Source: Micropruina glycogenica (lineage in GTDB: Bacteria; Actinomycetota; Actinomycetes; Propionibacteriales; Propionibacteriaceae). Taken from it: DNA of 64,000 nt. Shown piece after piece: positions 33,935-43,441 of this stretch. The position numbers and the translations under genes are program-made. The stretch covers positions 1,922,001 to 1,986,000 of the forward strand of contig NZ_LT985188.1 of NCBI RefSeq assembly GCF_900289045.1, in the 5' to 3' direction. Position 1 is the stretch's first letter. The number at the start of each line of letters is the position of its first letter. The notes under the pieces were generated by a model. It was given only the letters and a program-made list of their open reading frames with translations. It searched no databases and was not told the DNA's origin.

Positions 33935-35771
33935 GAGACTGCTGAACAATCCGTCCGCGTGCCCGCCGGTCTGACTGGCCGTGGGCTGGAATGGTTGGGT
34001 TGTGCAGGGTGAGTCGAGTCCGCAGCGGGACGTGTTGGATGTGGAGTCGTTGGCGGGGCATCTGCTGGCGGAGGGCAGCGTGTTCCGCTTCCTGGCCGAG
34101 CATCGGCAGCGGTTGTTCCCGGACGCGTTGTTCGCTGACTTGTTCCCCTCAGGCCGTGGACGGCCCTCGATCCCGGGCGAGGTGATCGCGTCGGTGATCG
34201 TGCTGCAGTCCCTTCATGGGTTGTCGGACCGGGAAGCGGTCGAGGCGCTCACGTTCGACCTGCGGTGGAAAGCAGCGTGCGGGTTCCCGATCGACGCGAA
34301 GGGGTTCGATGCGTCGTCGTTGACGGTGTGGCGGCGTCGGCTGGCGTCCAGCGGGCGGCCGCAGCGGATCTTTGAGGTGGTCCGGGACGTGATCGCCGCG
34401 ACGGGTGCGGTGAAAGGTCGTCAGCGGCGGGCGTTGGATTCGACGATCCTGGATGATGCGGTGGCCCGACAGGACACCGTCACCCAGCTGATCGCCCAGG
34501 TCCGCCGGGTGGGCCGGGAGGTGCCCGGCGCCCATCAGGTGATCGGCGAGCGGTGCACTCGGCTGGCCGCGTTGACCGGGCAGGGCTACGACTCCACCGC
34601 GAAACCGCGGATCGCGTGGGACGACGCCCAGGCCCGCGACGAGTTGGTGACCGCACTCGTGAACGACGCCCTTGCCCTGCTCGACGGCCTTGATGTCGAG
34701 ACGATCACTGCCGCTGGCGGCAAGCCGGCCGAGGCGATCGCCCTACTCGCGTTGGTCGCCGGGCAGGATGTCGAACCGGCCGAAGACTCTGACGGCACCG
34801 ATGGCCAGTGGCGGATCGCCCGGCGGGTCGCCCCGGATCGGGTCATCTCGACCGTCGACCCGGAGGCGCGGCATGCGCACAAGACAGTGGAACGTCGCCA
34901 GGACGGGTTCAAGGCCCACGTGGTCATCGAGCCTGATACCGGGCTGGCAACGATGGTTGAGCTGACCAAGGCGGCCGGGCCGGACAACAGCGACGCCACC
35001 GTCGGTGCCCGGCTGGTTGTCGCCGACCCGACGATCACCGGCCCGGTTGAGGTGTTGGGTGATTCGGCCTACGCCACCGGTGACATGCTCGCCACGCTTG
35101 ACGCCAAGCAGTGGGCACCGCTGGTGAAGCCGTGGCCGATCCGGCCCGCCGTCACGGGCGGGTTCACCATCGACGACTTCACCCACGACGCCGCGACACG
35201 CACTCTGACCTGCCCGGCCGGGATCAGCCGCCCGATCAGTGGCAAGGGCAGTGTCACGTTCGGTGCCGCCTGCCACGGGTGCGCCCTGGCCGAGCAGTGC
35301 ACCACCGCGAAGCGAGGCCGCAAGATCACGCTGCATCCTCAGGACCTACTGCAACGCCAGCACCGTCAACGAGCCCTCGACGATGGTTTCCAGGCCACCT
35401 ACCGACAACACCGGCCGATGGTCGAACGCACGATCGCTTGGCTGACCCAAGGGAACCGGAAAGTGCCCTACCGGGGCGTGACCAGGAACGACAACTGGCT
35501 CCACAACCGGGCCGCGGCGATCAACCTGCGCCGACTCCTCACCCTCGGCCTCACCCACGGACCGACCGGCTGGGCGCTGGCCTGACCGACCGCCCAGAGG
35601 GCATTGAACCTCCAGCCAACAGCGGCCACCATGGACCTCACACGGGCGGGACGACCCCGTTGTCGCACTCCAGGGTGCTGACTCAAACTCGCCGCTCGAC
35701 CGCCTTGGCGGCGTCCCGCTCGTCGCCCATACTCAACACGCCGTCAGAATGGAACCTTGTTCAGCAAGCTC
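33935..35771 (+). mobile_element. IS1182-type insertion sequence, copy 2
   Basis: An 1837-base element, the same length and orientation as copy 1, with CTAG on both sides (33931-33934 and 35772-35775). Together with the IS630 copy before it, it forms the mirror-ordered partner of the array at 25.6-28.7 kb. Confidence 0.88.
33981..35585 (+). CDS. IS1182 family transposase (copy 2)
   Basis: The 534-residue product is identical to the transposase at 25695, with the same intact DDE motifs (ALDSTILDDAVARQDT, VLGDSAYATGDM, MVERTIAWLTQGNRK). Confidence 0.92.
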   Translation: MGWNGWVVQGESSPQRDVLDVESLAGHLLAEGSVFRFLAEHRQRLFPDALFADLFPSGRGRPSIPGEVIASVIVLQSLHGLSDREAVEALTFDLRWKAACGFPIDAKGFDASSLTVWRRRLASSGRPQRIFEVVRDVIAATGAVKGRQRRALDSTILDDAVARQDTVTQLIAQVRRVGREVPGAHQVIGERCTRLAALTGQGYDSTAKPRIAWDDAQARDELVTALVNDALALLDGLDVETITAAGGKPAEAIALLALVAGQDVEPAEDSDGTDGQWRIARRVAPDRVISTVDPEARHAHKTVERRQDGFKAHVVIEPDTGLATMVELTKAAGPDNSDATVGARLVVADPTITGPVEVLGDSAYATGDMLATLDAKQWAPLVKPWPIRPAVTGGFTIDDFTHDAATRTLTCPAGISRPISGKGSVTFGAACHGCALAEQCTTAKRGRKITLHPQDLLQRQHRQRALDDGFQATYRQHRPMVERTIAWLTQGNRKVPYRGVTRNDNWLHNRAAAINLRRLLTLGLTHGPTGWALA

Positions 35772-35775
35772 CTAG

Positions 35776-36175
35776 AGCGACGGGATTGGGGCTCTTCCAT
35801 CTCCAGGGTGTAGTTGTGGTCTGAATCGGCCGGTTTCGAGCAGGCTGCGGGCGATGTAGTTGCTGAGGCTCCACTCCACCCTGAACCGCCGCGTCGGCGA
35901 CGGGCTCGCACAGGATCGCGTTCATCGATCCGGACGACGTCGCCGACGTCCACTCCTTCGATCGGAAGGTACGAGCCTAAGTCCCCCAGAGCCCCATCGA
36001 ACGATCACGTCACAAATCTGTGGATAACTCGGGCGAAATCGCAACGCGGACGCCTGCCGCTAGTACGCCAACGACGTCGGGCGTTTGGAGCTGCGCGCCT
36101 GAACGATAGGAACCGTCCCCTATCCCCGACAGGACGCCCCGCTGAACGATAAGAGGCCCGGTCCCCCATTACGGG
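35776..36175. other. intergenic DNA with degenerate coding remnants
   Basis: About 400 bases without a credible gene. On the minus strand one frame gives VEWSLSNYIARSLLETG and another gives VGDVVRIDERDPVRARRR, which look like broken pieces of a former coding sequence that I cannot identify. The start of the stretch, GGGGCTCTTCCATCTCC, has the look of an IS end but no partner was found. A short direct repeat CTGAACGATA occurs at about 36110 and 36140. Confidence 0.4.
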
Positions 36176-37777
<1,602 letters not shown>

Positions 37778-38487
37778 GAGGGAGAACTCTACCGGGGTTC
37801 GGACGGGTGCCCCGACGCACGCGTCGGTGCTCAGCCCTTGGCCGCCGCCGGCCCACTTCTCCGCGGCCCTGATGTCGTCCACCTGCGACTGCGCGGCGGC
37901 TAAGGGGTCGGCGCTTCCCCACCTCGTCGCAGGGCCACCCCCGACCTGGCCCGCGCCCCAGGTTCTTGAACCATGCCGACTCGATCAGCTTGGTGTTCAC
38001 CGTCGAGGCGCTGCCCCCACGATCCGTGGAGGAGCAGATCCCGTTGTGATCCTCGTGTCAAAGTCCGAAGTAGCTTGCACCGACGTCAATAGTCCTGTGC
38101 ACAGCACCCACGTCACGGTAAAGGGATCGGTGCGTGCGCCGGGTCCCGGCTGCCTCCCAGGTGAACGCGGACGGGCACGCTGCGGCGGTCGGTTCGCGTC
38201 TTCGCCCTCGGGTGGCTCGCCGGGAGTTCGTCGAAGAGTCGCGCGCCTTCCACGCCAAGCGCGCGGCGGGTCGTGGTCCGTGGCCGTGCGGGGCTGGACG
38301 TGATCCGGGTCACAGCCATCGCACCCACCCCCTCCGCCCCCCTGCCGTCGCGGTTGCGTGCGCCGACGCCGCATTGCCAGCGTGGACTACCGAGTGGCCC
38401 CGGGCACGCGGAGAACCCCTTCAGCACGACAGCGATCTGCCGAGATCGGAGGCTCCGGTGGCGGCTTACTCCCGTGCGGAGCACGGG
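37778..38487. other. 710-base region without a credible gene
   Basis: Composition is GC-rich but codon patterns are irregular in all frames. On the minus strand the pieces MNTKLIESAWFKNLGRGPG and QSQVDDIRAAEKWAGGGQG lie in different frames and may be remains of one broken gene of unknown type. No hairpin, tRNA or recognisable mobile element end is seen. It separates the ABC-F gene from the accessory island and may hold the island's left junction. Confidence 0.4.
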
Positions 38488-39441
38488 TCAGGCCACTAGC
38501 TTGCGGATCTGGGTGGCCAGGGGGATCTCCATCCCTGCGACATGCAGGGTGGCGGCGGTGGGGTGGGCTACCGCGAATCGGTGGCGGTCGACCGCCTGCT
38601 CGATGAAGGGTAGGGCTGGGGCGTAGGCCAAGGTGCCGCCGGGTGGGAGGTGGTCGAGGAGCTCTCGGTAGGCGGTGGCGTAGCCGAGTGCTCGACCGCT
38701 CGAGGGATTGAGGTGGTGGTGCAGGAAGTGGAGGGAGAACGCATGGTGGCTAACGACCGTGCGCCATCGCCGGTCGCCGTGGAGGAGGGCCTCGGGCCAG
38801 CTGGCCGCCCGGCACCAGGCGGCGTCGGCGTACCGGTCGATACCCCATGCCCGGACCCCATGGTCGCGCAGGTGGCGCACCAGCCGCCCGTCGACTCCGC
38901 AGCCGAGGTCGAGAACCCTCCCGGAGAGGGTGCGCACGTCGAGTCCGAGGATCCGCAGTTGCAGCTCGGGGGTGTATGCGGCGTTCGCGACCTCGATCGG
39001 ACGTGGTCCCGCGACGTCTAAGACGAGCTGCCGCACGGCGTGCTCGTGCTGTTCGAAGAGCTGGGCGACCGGGTCGAGGCTGTTGATGTGGGGAGCCATG
39101 GTGACGAGGCGACGCAGCACTCGAGTCAGGTGGGCGTGGTAGGCGGCACGTATGCGTGAGCCGATCTGGAGGAACTGGTTGTGGGCGTGCAGCCACTGCT
39201 CGGTCCGGGCGGCGACGTGGCCGACCGGGTCCGCACAGAAGGCGGGGACGCCGGCTCCGGTGGTTGTCCGCTGTCTCATCGCGTCCTGCAGGGCGGGTGC
39301 GGCGTTGATCGCCGCGGCGCAGAGCGAGCGCGTGGGACGGGTCGCGCCGACGTGCCCCTGCAGGTGCCGGGCCAAGGGCAGCGGCTCGGTGAGCGCGGAT
39401 CGTCGGTCAAGCTCGGCGTGGAGAGCGCTCAGGGTGTCCAT
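38488..39441 (-). CDS. SAM-dependent methyltransferase with unfamiliar helical N-terminal domain
   Basis: A 317-residue protein in two parts. Residues 1-165 are helical and rich in His and Arg and resemble no family I know. Residues 170-317 are a class I methyltransferase-like domain with motif I VLDLGCGVDGRLVRHL, followed by WGIDRYADAAWCRAA. The C-terminal half lacks an obvious catalytic motif, so the acceptor (small molecule, protein or RNA) is unknown. The start MDTLSALHAEL overlaps the 3' end of the TetR gene by 13 bases, so it is the last gene of the operon. Codon use seems less biased than in the flanking core genes. Confidence 0.7.
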   Translation of the reverse strand: MDTLSALHAELDRRSALTEPLPLARHLQGHVGATRPTRSLCAAAINAAPALQDAMRQRTTTGAGVPAFCADPVGHVAARTEQWLHAHNQFLQIGSRIRAAYHAHLTRVLRRLVTMAPHINSLDPVAQLFEQHEHAVRQLVLDVAGPRPIEVANAAYTPELQLRILGLDVRTLSGRVLDLGCGVDGRLVRHLRDHGVRAWGIDRYADAAWCRAASWPEALLHGDRRWRTVVSHHAFSLHFLHHHLNPSSGRALGYATAYRELLDHLPPGGTLAYAPALPFIEQAVDRHRFAVAHPTAATLHVAGMEIPLATQIRKLVA

Positions 39442-40076
39442 GCGGTCTCGGGGTGGTCGCGGAGGACGCTGGTGCGGACCATGTGGACCAGCCACCGGTG
39501 GTAGTCCTCGGTCGAGTCCTGCTGCTGGGTGGCTAGCTGACGGACTTCCGGTGAGTTGAGGAGCCAGAGCGTCCGGGCATGCTCATGCGGCTCGCGCGCG
39601 GGGTCGAGCCAGCCGTTCCCGGCCCAGTGATCGGCGACCATCCGGGCGCCGACGAGTCGCTCCTGGTTCATGGTCTCCAGCAGCTGGGCGGCGCCGGTGT
39701 CGGTGGCGCCGGCGGCGGTGACGGCAGCCAGGAGGGGCCCGAGCCGGTCCCCGAGGGCGATGACCATGTCGGCCCACGCACGGGCGGCCTGGTCGGGCGA
39801 GGCGGCGTCTCGTACCGCGAGGCCGTGCTCCCGCATGGCCACCGGGACCGGCGTGTCGTCCCCAGCCAGCGTGGTGTCGTAGACCGCCTTGAGCAGGCGC
39901 GCCTTCCCGCCGAAGGTCTTGTAGAGGCTCTCCTGGGACAGCCCGCACCGCTGTGCGACGGCCTTGATCGTTGTGCCCGCGTACCCGCGCTCGACGAAGC
40001 ACTCCCGGGCGGCGTCGATCATCTTGCGCCGGTTGGCCTCGGCCGCGGTGGTGCGGTAGCTTCTCTCCTGCGTCAC
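39429..40076 (-). CDS. TetR family transcriptional regulator
   Basis: A 215-residue repressor with the TetR DNA-binding domain at about residues 12-60 (YAGTTIKAVAQRCGLSQESL followed by YKTFGGKARLL) and a helical ligand-binding C-terminal domain. It lies fifth in a same-strand series whose promoter region carries two inverted repeats TACAGTnnACTGTA-like, so it probably represses its own operon. The inducing ligand is unknown; it may be a substrate of the associated methyltransferases or oxidoreductase. Confidence 0.85.
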   Translation of the reverse strand: MTQERSYRTTAAEANRRKMIDAARECFVERGYAGTTIKAVAQRCGLSQESLYKTFGGKARLLKAVYDTTLAGDDTPVPVAMREHGLAVRDAASPDQAARAWADMVIALGDRLGPLLAAVTAAGATDTGAAQLLETMNQERLVGARMVADHWAGNGWLDPAREPHEHARTLWLLNSPEVRQLATQQQDSTEDYHRWLVHMVRTSVLRDHPETAWTP

Positions 40077-40080
40077 AGGA

Positions 40081-40848
40081 TCAGTCTCCCAGGCCGGTCT
40101 GGGCCACGTCAGCGGCCATGAGCGGCACGTCGATGTAGTCGACCTCGATGGTGGCGACGGGGCTCCTCACGGGCGTGGCGGTGCGCTCGGCCACGACCCG
40201 GGTGTAGGTGAGCACGTCGCCGGCGTCGGTGGCCACCGCTCCCGCTCGACCACGTTCTCCGGTGCCACCAGCTCGAGCCAGGACAACCAGTCGCGCCACG
40301 CGTCCGGCATGGCGTCGGCGGTACGCACCTCGACAGACCGCTGCGCTCCCAGTGTCGACGCCACCAGCCGGCCGAGTGCAGGCTCCACGGCGTGGGCTCC
40401 CCCCACCGGGTCAACGGTGCGGGTACGCCGTCCTCCAGCTCTGCGGTCAGTCCGGCGCCGGCGATGCCGAGCTGTCCACCGGGCTTGACGTGTCGGAGCA
40501 GGAGGGGCAGGTAGAGGTCGTCGGTGCCGACATACCCGAAGCAGTCGATGGCGACCACGGCGTCGAAGAACTCCGCGGCTAAGGGCAGGCTCCGGGCGTC
40601 GGCGCGCAGGGCGTGCACGCGTCCCCCCACGCCCCCATGTCGTGCTCCCGGGCCAGGAAGACCGAGGACGCACCCGGGCCGCTGCCCAGGTCCAGCACCC
40701 GCATGCCGGGCCGCAGCGGCAGCGCCTGGGTCAGCCACTCGGTGAGCAGGAGCGGGTTAGCTCCGCCGCTGACCGCGGCGGCTGCCCAGGCCGGGTGGTA
40801 GCGGGAGGCTCTCGGGAAGCGCTCCGGATCCAACCGGGGTGCGGTCAT
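40081..40848 (-). pseudogene. broken SAM-dependent methyltransferase
   Basis: The N-terminus MTAPRLDPERFPRASRYHPA and motif I VLDLGSGPGASSVFLARE are in one frame. The middle (FFDAVVAIDCFGYVGTDDLY, HVKPGGQLGIAGAG) is in a second. SVEVRTADAMPDAWRDWLSW is in a third, and the end (DAGDVLTYTRVVAERT) returns to the first. Three single-base losses at about 40630, 40340 and 40230 would explain this. Joined, it would be a complete ~255-residue class I methyltransferase. The start overlaps the stop of the SnoaL-like gene by four bases. Either a true pseudogene or three undercalls in GC-rich DNA. Confidence 0.7.
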
Positions 40849-41396
40849 CTCGCGTTCCGTCGGGCTCGGCGGGTGGCGCGGAAACATCGCCACAGGTAGC
40901 CCGGGCTGGGTGGGAACCAGCCCAGCTGGGTGGCCTGCCCGAGGTCGTCGCGGACCGCCCAGTGCTCGACCACCAGGCCGTCGCGGAGTCGGCAGAAGTG
41001 GACCTGATCCACCTCGAAGGGGCTGCCGGTGGCAGGGAAGACGCGATCCACCCGGCCCTGGGCGTCGTAGAACACCACGTCGCCCGTGTGTTGGCCGGCC
41101 ATGCTGGCGCACACGACCGCGAGGTCGTCGCGGCCGAACACCTGCGTGACCGTCCAGCGCAGGTCCGCGTAGGAGCCGCGCAGCCACCGAGCGGTCGCCC
41201 ACGCGGCAGCCGGACCGCGTCCGCGGGTCTCGGGCGGCTCGGCCGAGGCCTCCCGGTTGCAGAAGTCCGGGTGATAGACCGCGTCGAAGTCGGCGCGAGC
41301 GCCGGTGGCCATCAGGCCGACCGACCTGCGCGCCATCTCGGTCAGGGCATCCTGGCCGAGCTGTTGTCCGCTGTGAAGTGGTGACGCATACGACAT
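40845..41396 (-). CDS. SnoaL-like/NTF2-fold protein (polyketide cyclase-related)
   Basis: A 183-residue protein with a cone-shaped NTF2-like fold typical of SnoaL-type ester cyclases and related isomerases, suggested by the pattern FDAVYHPDFCNREA, YADLRWTVTQVFGRDDLAVV and DQVHFCRLRDGLVVEHWAVRDD. The catalytic residues cannot be confirmed by eye. It is in the middle of the TetR-associated operon and overlaps the next gene by ATGA. A role in modifying an aromatic or polyketide-like compound is possible but not shown. Confidence 0.7.
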   Translation of the reverse strand: MSYASPLHSGQQLGQDALTEMARRSVGLMATGARADFDAVYHPDFCNREASAEPPETRGRGPAAAWATARWLRGSYADLRWTVTQVFGRDDLAVVCASMAGQHTGDVVFYDAQGRVDRVFPATGSPFEVDQVHFCRLRDGLVVEHWAVRDDLGQATQLGWFPPSPGYLWRCFRATRRARRNAR

Positions 41397-41408
41397 GTGT
41401 AACTCCGT

Positions 41409-42332
41409 TCAGTGGGAGGCCGCGCCGTCGGCGGCCCGAGTGAAGAGATGGGCATGGCGACGGAGGAAGTCCTCCACGCCTCCGGGCGCTCGGCCCAGCA
41501 GCGTCGCGACGTCCGTGGTGGGCCCGGCGTGGGCCCCCCGATCGATGGCGGCGAAGAGCTCGAGAATCTGCTCGACGATCAGGGCCGGCACACCCTGCTG
41601 GGCCAGGGCGGCGCGAGCCTGGTCGGGTGAGGCTGCGAGATGCGCCACGGGGTGTCCGGTGACGTCGCTGAGCGCGTCCGCGATCTCGGCGAAGGCGACC
41701 GCACGCGGGCCGGTAAGCTGCCACCTGCGGTGTCCCGGGGCGAGGGCCGACTCGGGGAGCGTGATCAGGCGGGCGGCGGCCTCGGCCACGTCGTCGGGGT
41801 CCACCATGGCTACTCCGGCCCCCACGGCAGGGGTCGGCAGGAGTCCGTGTTGCCGCACCTGGGGGGCCTCGCCGAGCAGGTTGGACATGAGATAGGCCGG
41901 CCTCAGCGACACCGCCCGCACCCCGCTGGCGGTGAGGTGGTCCTCGATCTCGGCATGGGCACGCCAGAAGGCCACCGGAGCCGCAGCGTCGGCGCCGAGC
42001 GCGGAGATCTTGACGATTAACGAGACTCCGGCGGACACCGCGGCGTCGATCACCGAGCACTCGTGCTCCACCTGGGCCGGTCCGTTGGGCGCGACCAGGA
42101 AGACGCGGTCGACACCGGCCATCAGGGCCACCAGTGCCCGGCGGTCCGCGTAGTCGCCCACCACCGTGTCGGCAGCGCCGGGCAGCGGGCCGGCGGCAGC
42201 GTCGCGGACCAAGGCACGGGCCGAGACCCCTCGCTGCTGCAGCGACCTGAGCACCCGCCCACCGAGCGTGCCGGTCGCTCCGGTGATCAGGACGCTGCTC
42301 CCTGGATCCACCTTCGTCGCGTCGAGGCTCAT
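41409..42332 (-). CDS. NmrA-like NAD(P)-binding protein
   Basis: A 307-residue Rossmann protein of the atypical SDR/NmrA group. The NAD(P) motif GATGTLGG lies at about residues 18-25. It has the typical VVGDYADRRALVALMAGVDR segment and LRPAYLMSNLL, but no YxxxK. Such proteins are quinone reductases or redox sensors in other bacteria. It overlaps the GNAT gene by ATGA and is 12 bases before the SnoaL-like gene. Confidence 0.85.
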   Translation of the reverse strand: MSLDATKVDPGSSVLITGATGTLGGRVLRSLQQRGVSARALVRDAAAGPLPGAADTVVGDYADRRALVALMAGVDRVFLVAPNGPAQVEHECSVIDAAVSAGVSLIVKISALGADAAAPVAFWRAHAEIEDHLTASGVRAVSLRPAYLMSNLLGEAPQVRQHGLLPTPAVGAGVAMVDPDDVAEAAARLITLPESALAPGHRRWQLTGPRAVAFAEIADALSDVTGHPVAHLAASPDQARAALAQQGVPALIVEQILELFAAIDRGAHAGPTTDVATLLGRAPGGVEDFLRRHAHLFTRAADGAASH

Positions 42333-42841
42333 GTGAGCGACTCCCTTCGGGCTCGCTCCATCCAGAGGTGAACCCGGGGTTGTCCCTGGTTGAAGGCAAC
42401 CTGGTCCGCGGCGAACATCGGCCGGAAGCCGCAGCTGCGGTAGACCGCCTGGGCGCGGGTGTCCTCCTGGGCGACCCGCAGCACCACTCGCGAGGCCGAC
42501 GAGGCGGCGCGCTCGGTCAGCCGGGCGGTCAGCTCGCGGCCCAACCCCTCCCCCTGCCGCTGCGGGCCGATGACGAGATGAGCCTGCTCAGCCTCGTCAT
42601 CGCCCTTCTCGACCCAGATCTCTCCATACCCCACCGGCTCTGCGCCCTCGGTCAGCAGAAAGGTCCGCGCCCCGTCCAGCCCGGCCCAACTGGCCGGCTC
42701 TGCGACGGCGTTTTCCTCCTCTCCTGGCGCCCATTCCCGGGAGAACCCCGAGGACAGCACCCAGCGCCACACGCGATCAGCGGCTGCCTCCGGTACCTCT
42801 GCCAGGGCCACCGCCCCGGTCGCCGACGAACACTGCGACAT
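42329..42841 (-). CDS. GNAT family N-acetyltransferase
   Basis: A 170-residue acetyltransferase. The acetyl-CoA binding segment is LVIGPQRQGEGLGRELTARL (about residues 90-109), with R/QxxGxG/A as QRQGEGLG, and a C-terminal AVYRSCGFRPM. GAGG lies six bases before the ATG. It is the first gene of the accessory operon, directly downstream of the two operator-like repeats. The acceptor is unknown; drug or amine acetylation is possible. Confidence 0.85.
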   Translation of the reverse strand: MSQCSSATGAVALAEVPEAAADRVWRWVLSSGFSREWAPGEEENAVAEPASWAGLDGARTFLLTEGAEPVGYGEIWVEKGDDEAEQAHLVIGPQRQGEGLGRELTARLTERAASSASRVVLRVAQEDTRAQAVYRSCGFRPMFAADQVAFNQGQPRVHLWMERARRESLT

Positions 42842-42854
42842 CTCACACCTCGAT

Positions 42855-42889
42855 TACAGTTGACTGTATTCTAAGTACAGCACACTGTA
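42855..42889 (-). promoter_or_regulatory. two operator-like inverted repeats and promoter of the accessory operon
   Basis: TACAGT-TG-ACTGTA at 42855-42868 and TACAG-CACA-CTGTA at 42876-42889 share the same arms. Their centres are 21 bases apart, two helical turns. On the minus strand a TAGAAT (42869-42874) lies between them as a likely -10, with CTTCAT 16 bases upstream as a weak -35. Two dimers bound here would cover the promoter. The TetR protein of the operon is the natural candidate. The AT-rich arms stand out in this GC-rich DNA. Confidence 0.7.
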
Positions 42890-43149
42890 ATGAAGGTGGC
42901 AAGCCCCGAACGCCGCCAGGGATGAGGCGTGCAGCGGAACCCGCGCGTGGTCAGTGGCTGAAGGTCGTCGCCACCTCGTCGACCGCGTGCCCTACTCAGC
43001 GACGCTCACGCCGTGGATTAGCCCGCAGGCACAGGCTTGATCGGTTCGTGATCCGCCGCGGACCGCGTCGCGGGCGAGGATCTTGTGGCCCCGTGGCGGA
43101 GTTCCCCGGTGAGGTGAGACGTGCCGGTTGAGGGTTCGACCGGGCGATG

Positions 43150-43441
43150 CCGAGTTCCTGGCACGGTCCTCGACGGGCGTATCCGGCCGGCCTGTCCGTT
43201 CAGGTGACAGCTCCCGTTCTTACTCGGCCAAGGCCGCCAGAGGCCGACGACGAGCTCGCCGGAGGCGGTGACCGTGTCGATCGCCGCGCCCTGCACCGTC
43301 AGGACTCTCAGGCCGATGCCGGGTTCGGTGAGGTCGTGGATGATGTTGACTAGGTGGCACAGGTCCCGACCGAGCCGGTCGAGTTTCCATACCAGCAGGG
43401 TGTCGCCGGCGCGGAGGGCCTTCAAGCACGCCGTCAGCTCA
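43150..43441 (-). pseudogene. remnant of a serine resolvase
   Basis: The segment RPELTACLKALRAGDTLLVW, then KLDRLGRDLCHLVNIIHDL, is the mid-catalytic region of a Tn3-type resolvase. The N-terminal part with the catalytic Ser is absent. After GELVVGL the frame shifts by one missing base to LAALAE, then a TAA stop replaces the usual Phe codon before ERELSPERTGR. It is therefore a degenerate piece. Its upstream edge abuts, and its frame overlaps, the last codons of the MarR gene. It marks the edge of a transposon-derived insertion. Confidence 0.75.

Noticed and set aside
38488-42841. Accessory operon as an antiphage defence system
   Set aside because: No nuclease, helicase, restriction, toxin or nucleotide-second-messenger domain; the enzymes look metabolic and TetR-controlled.
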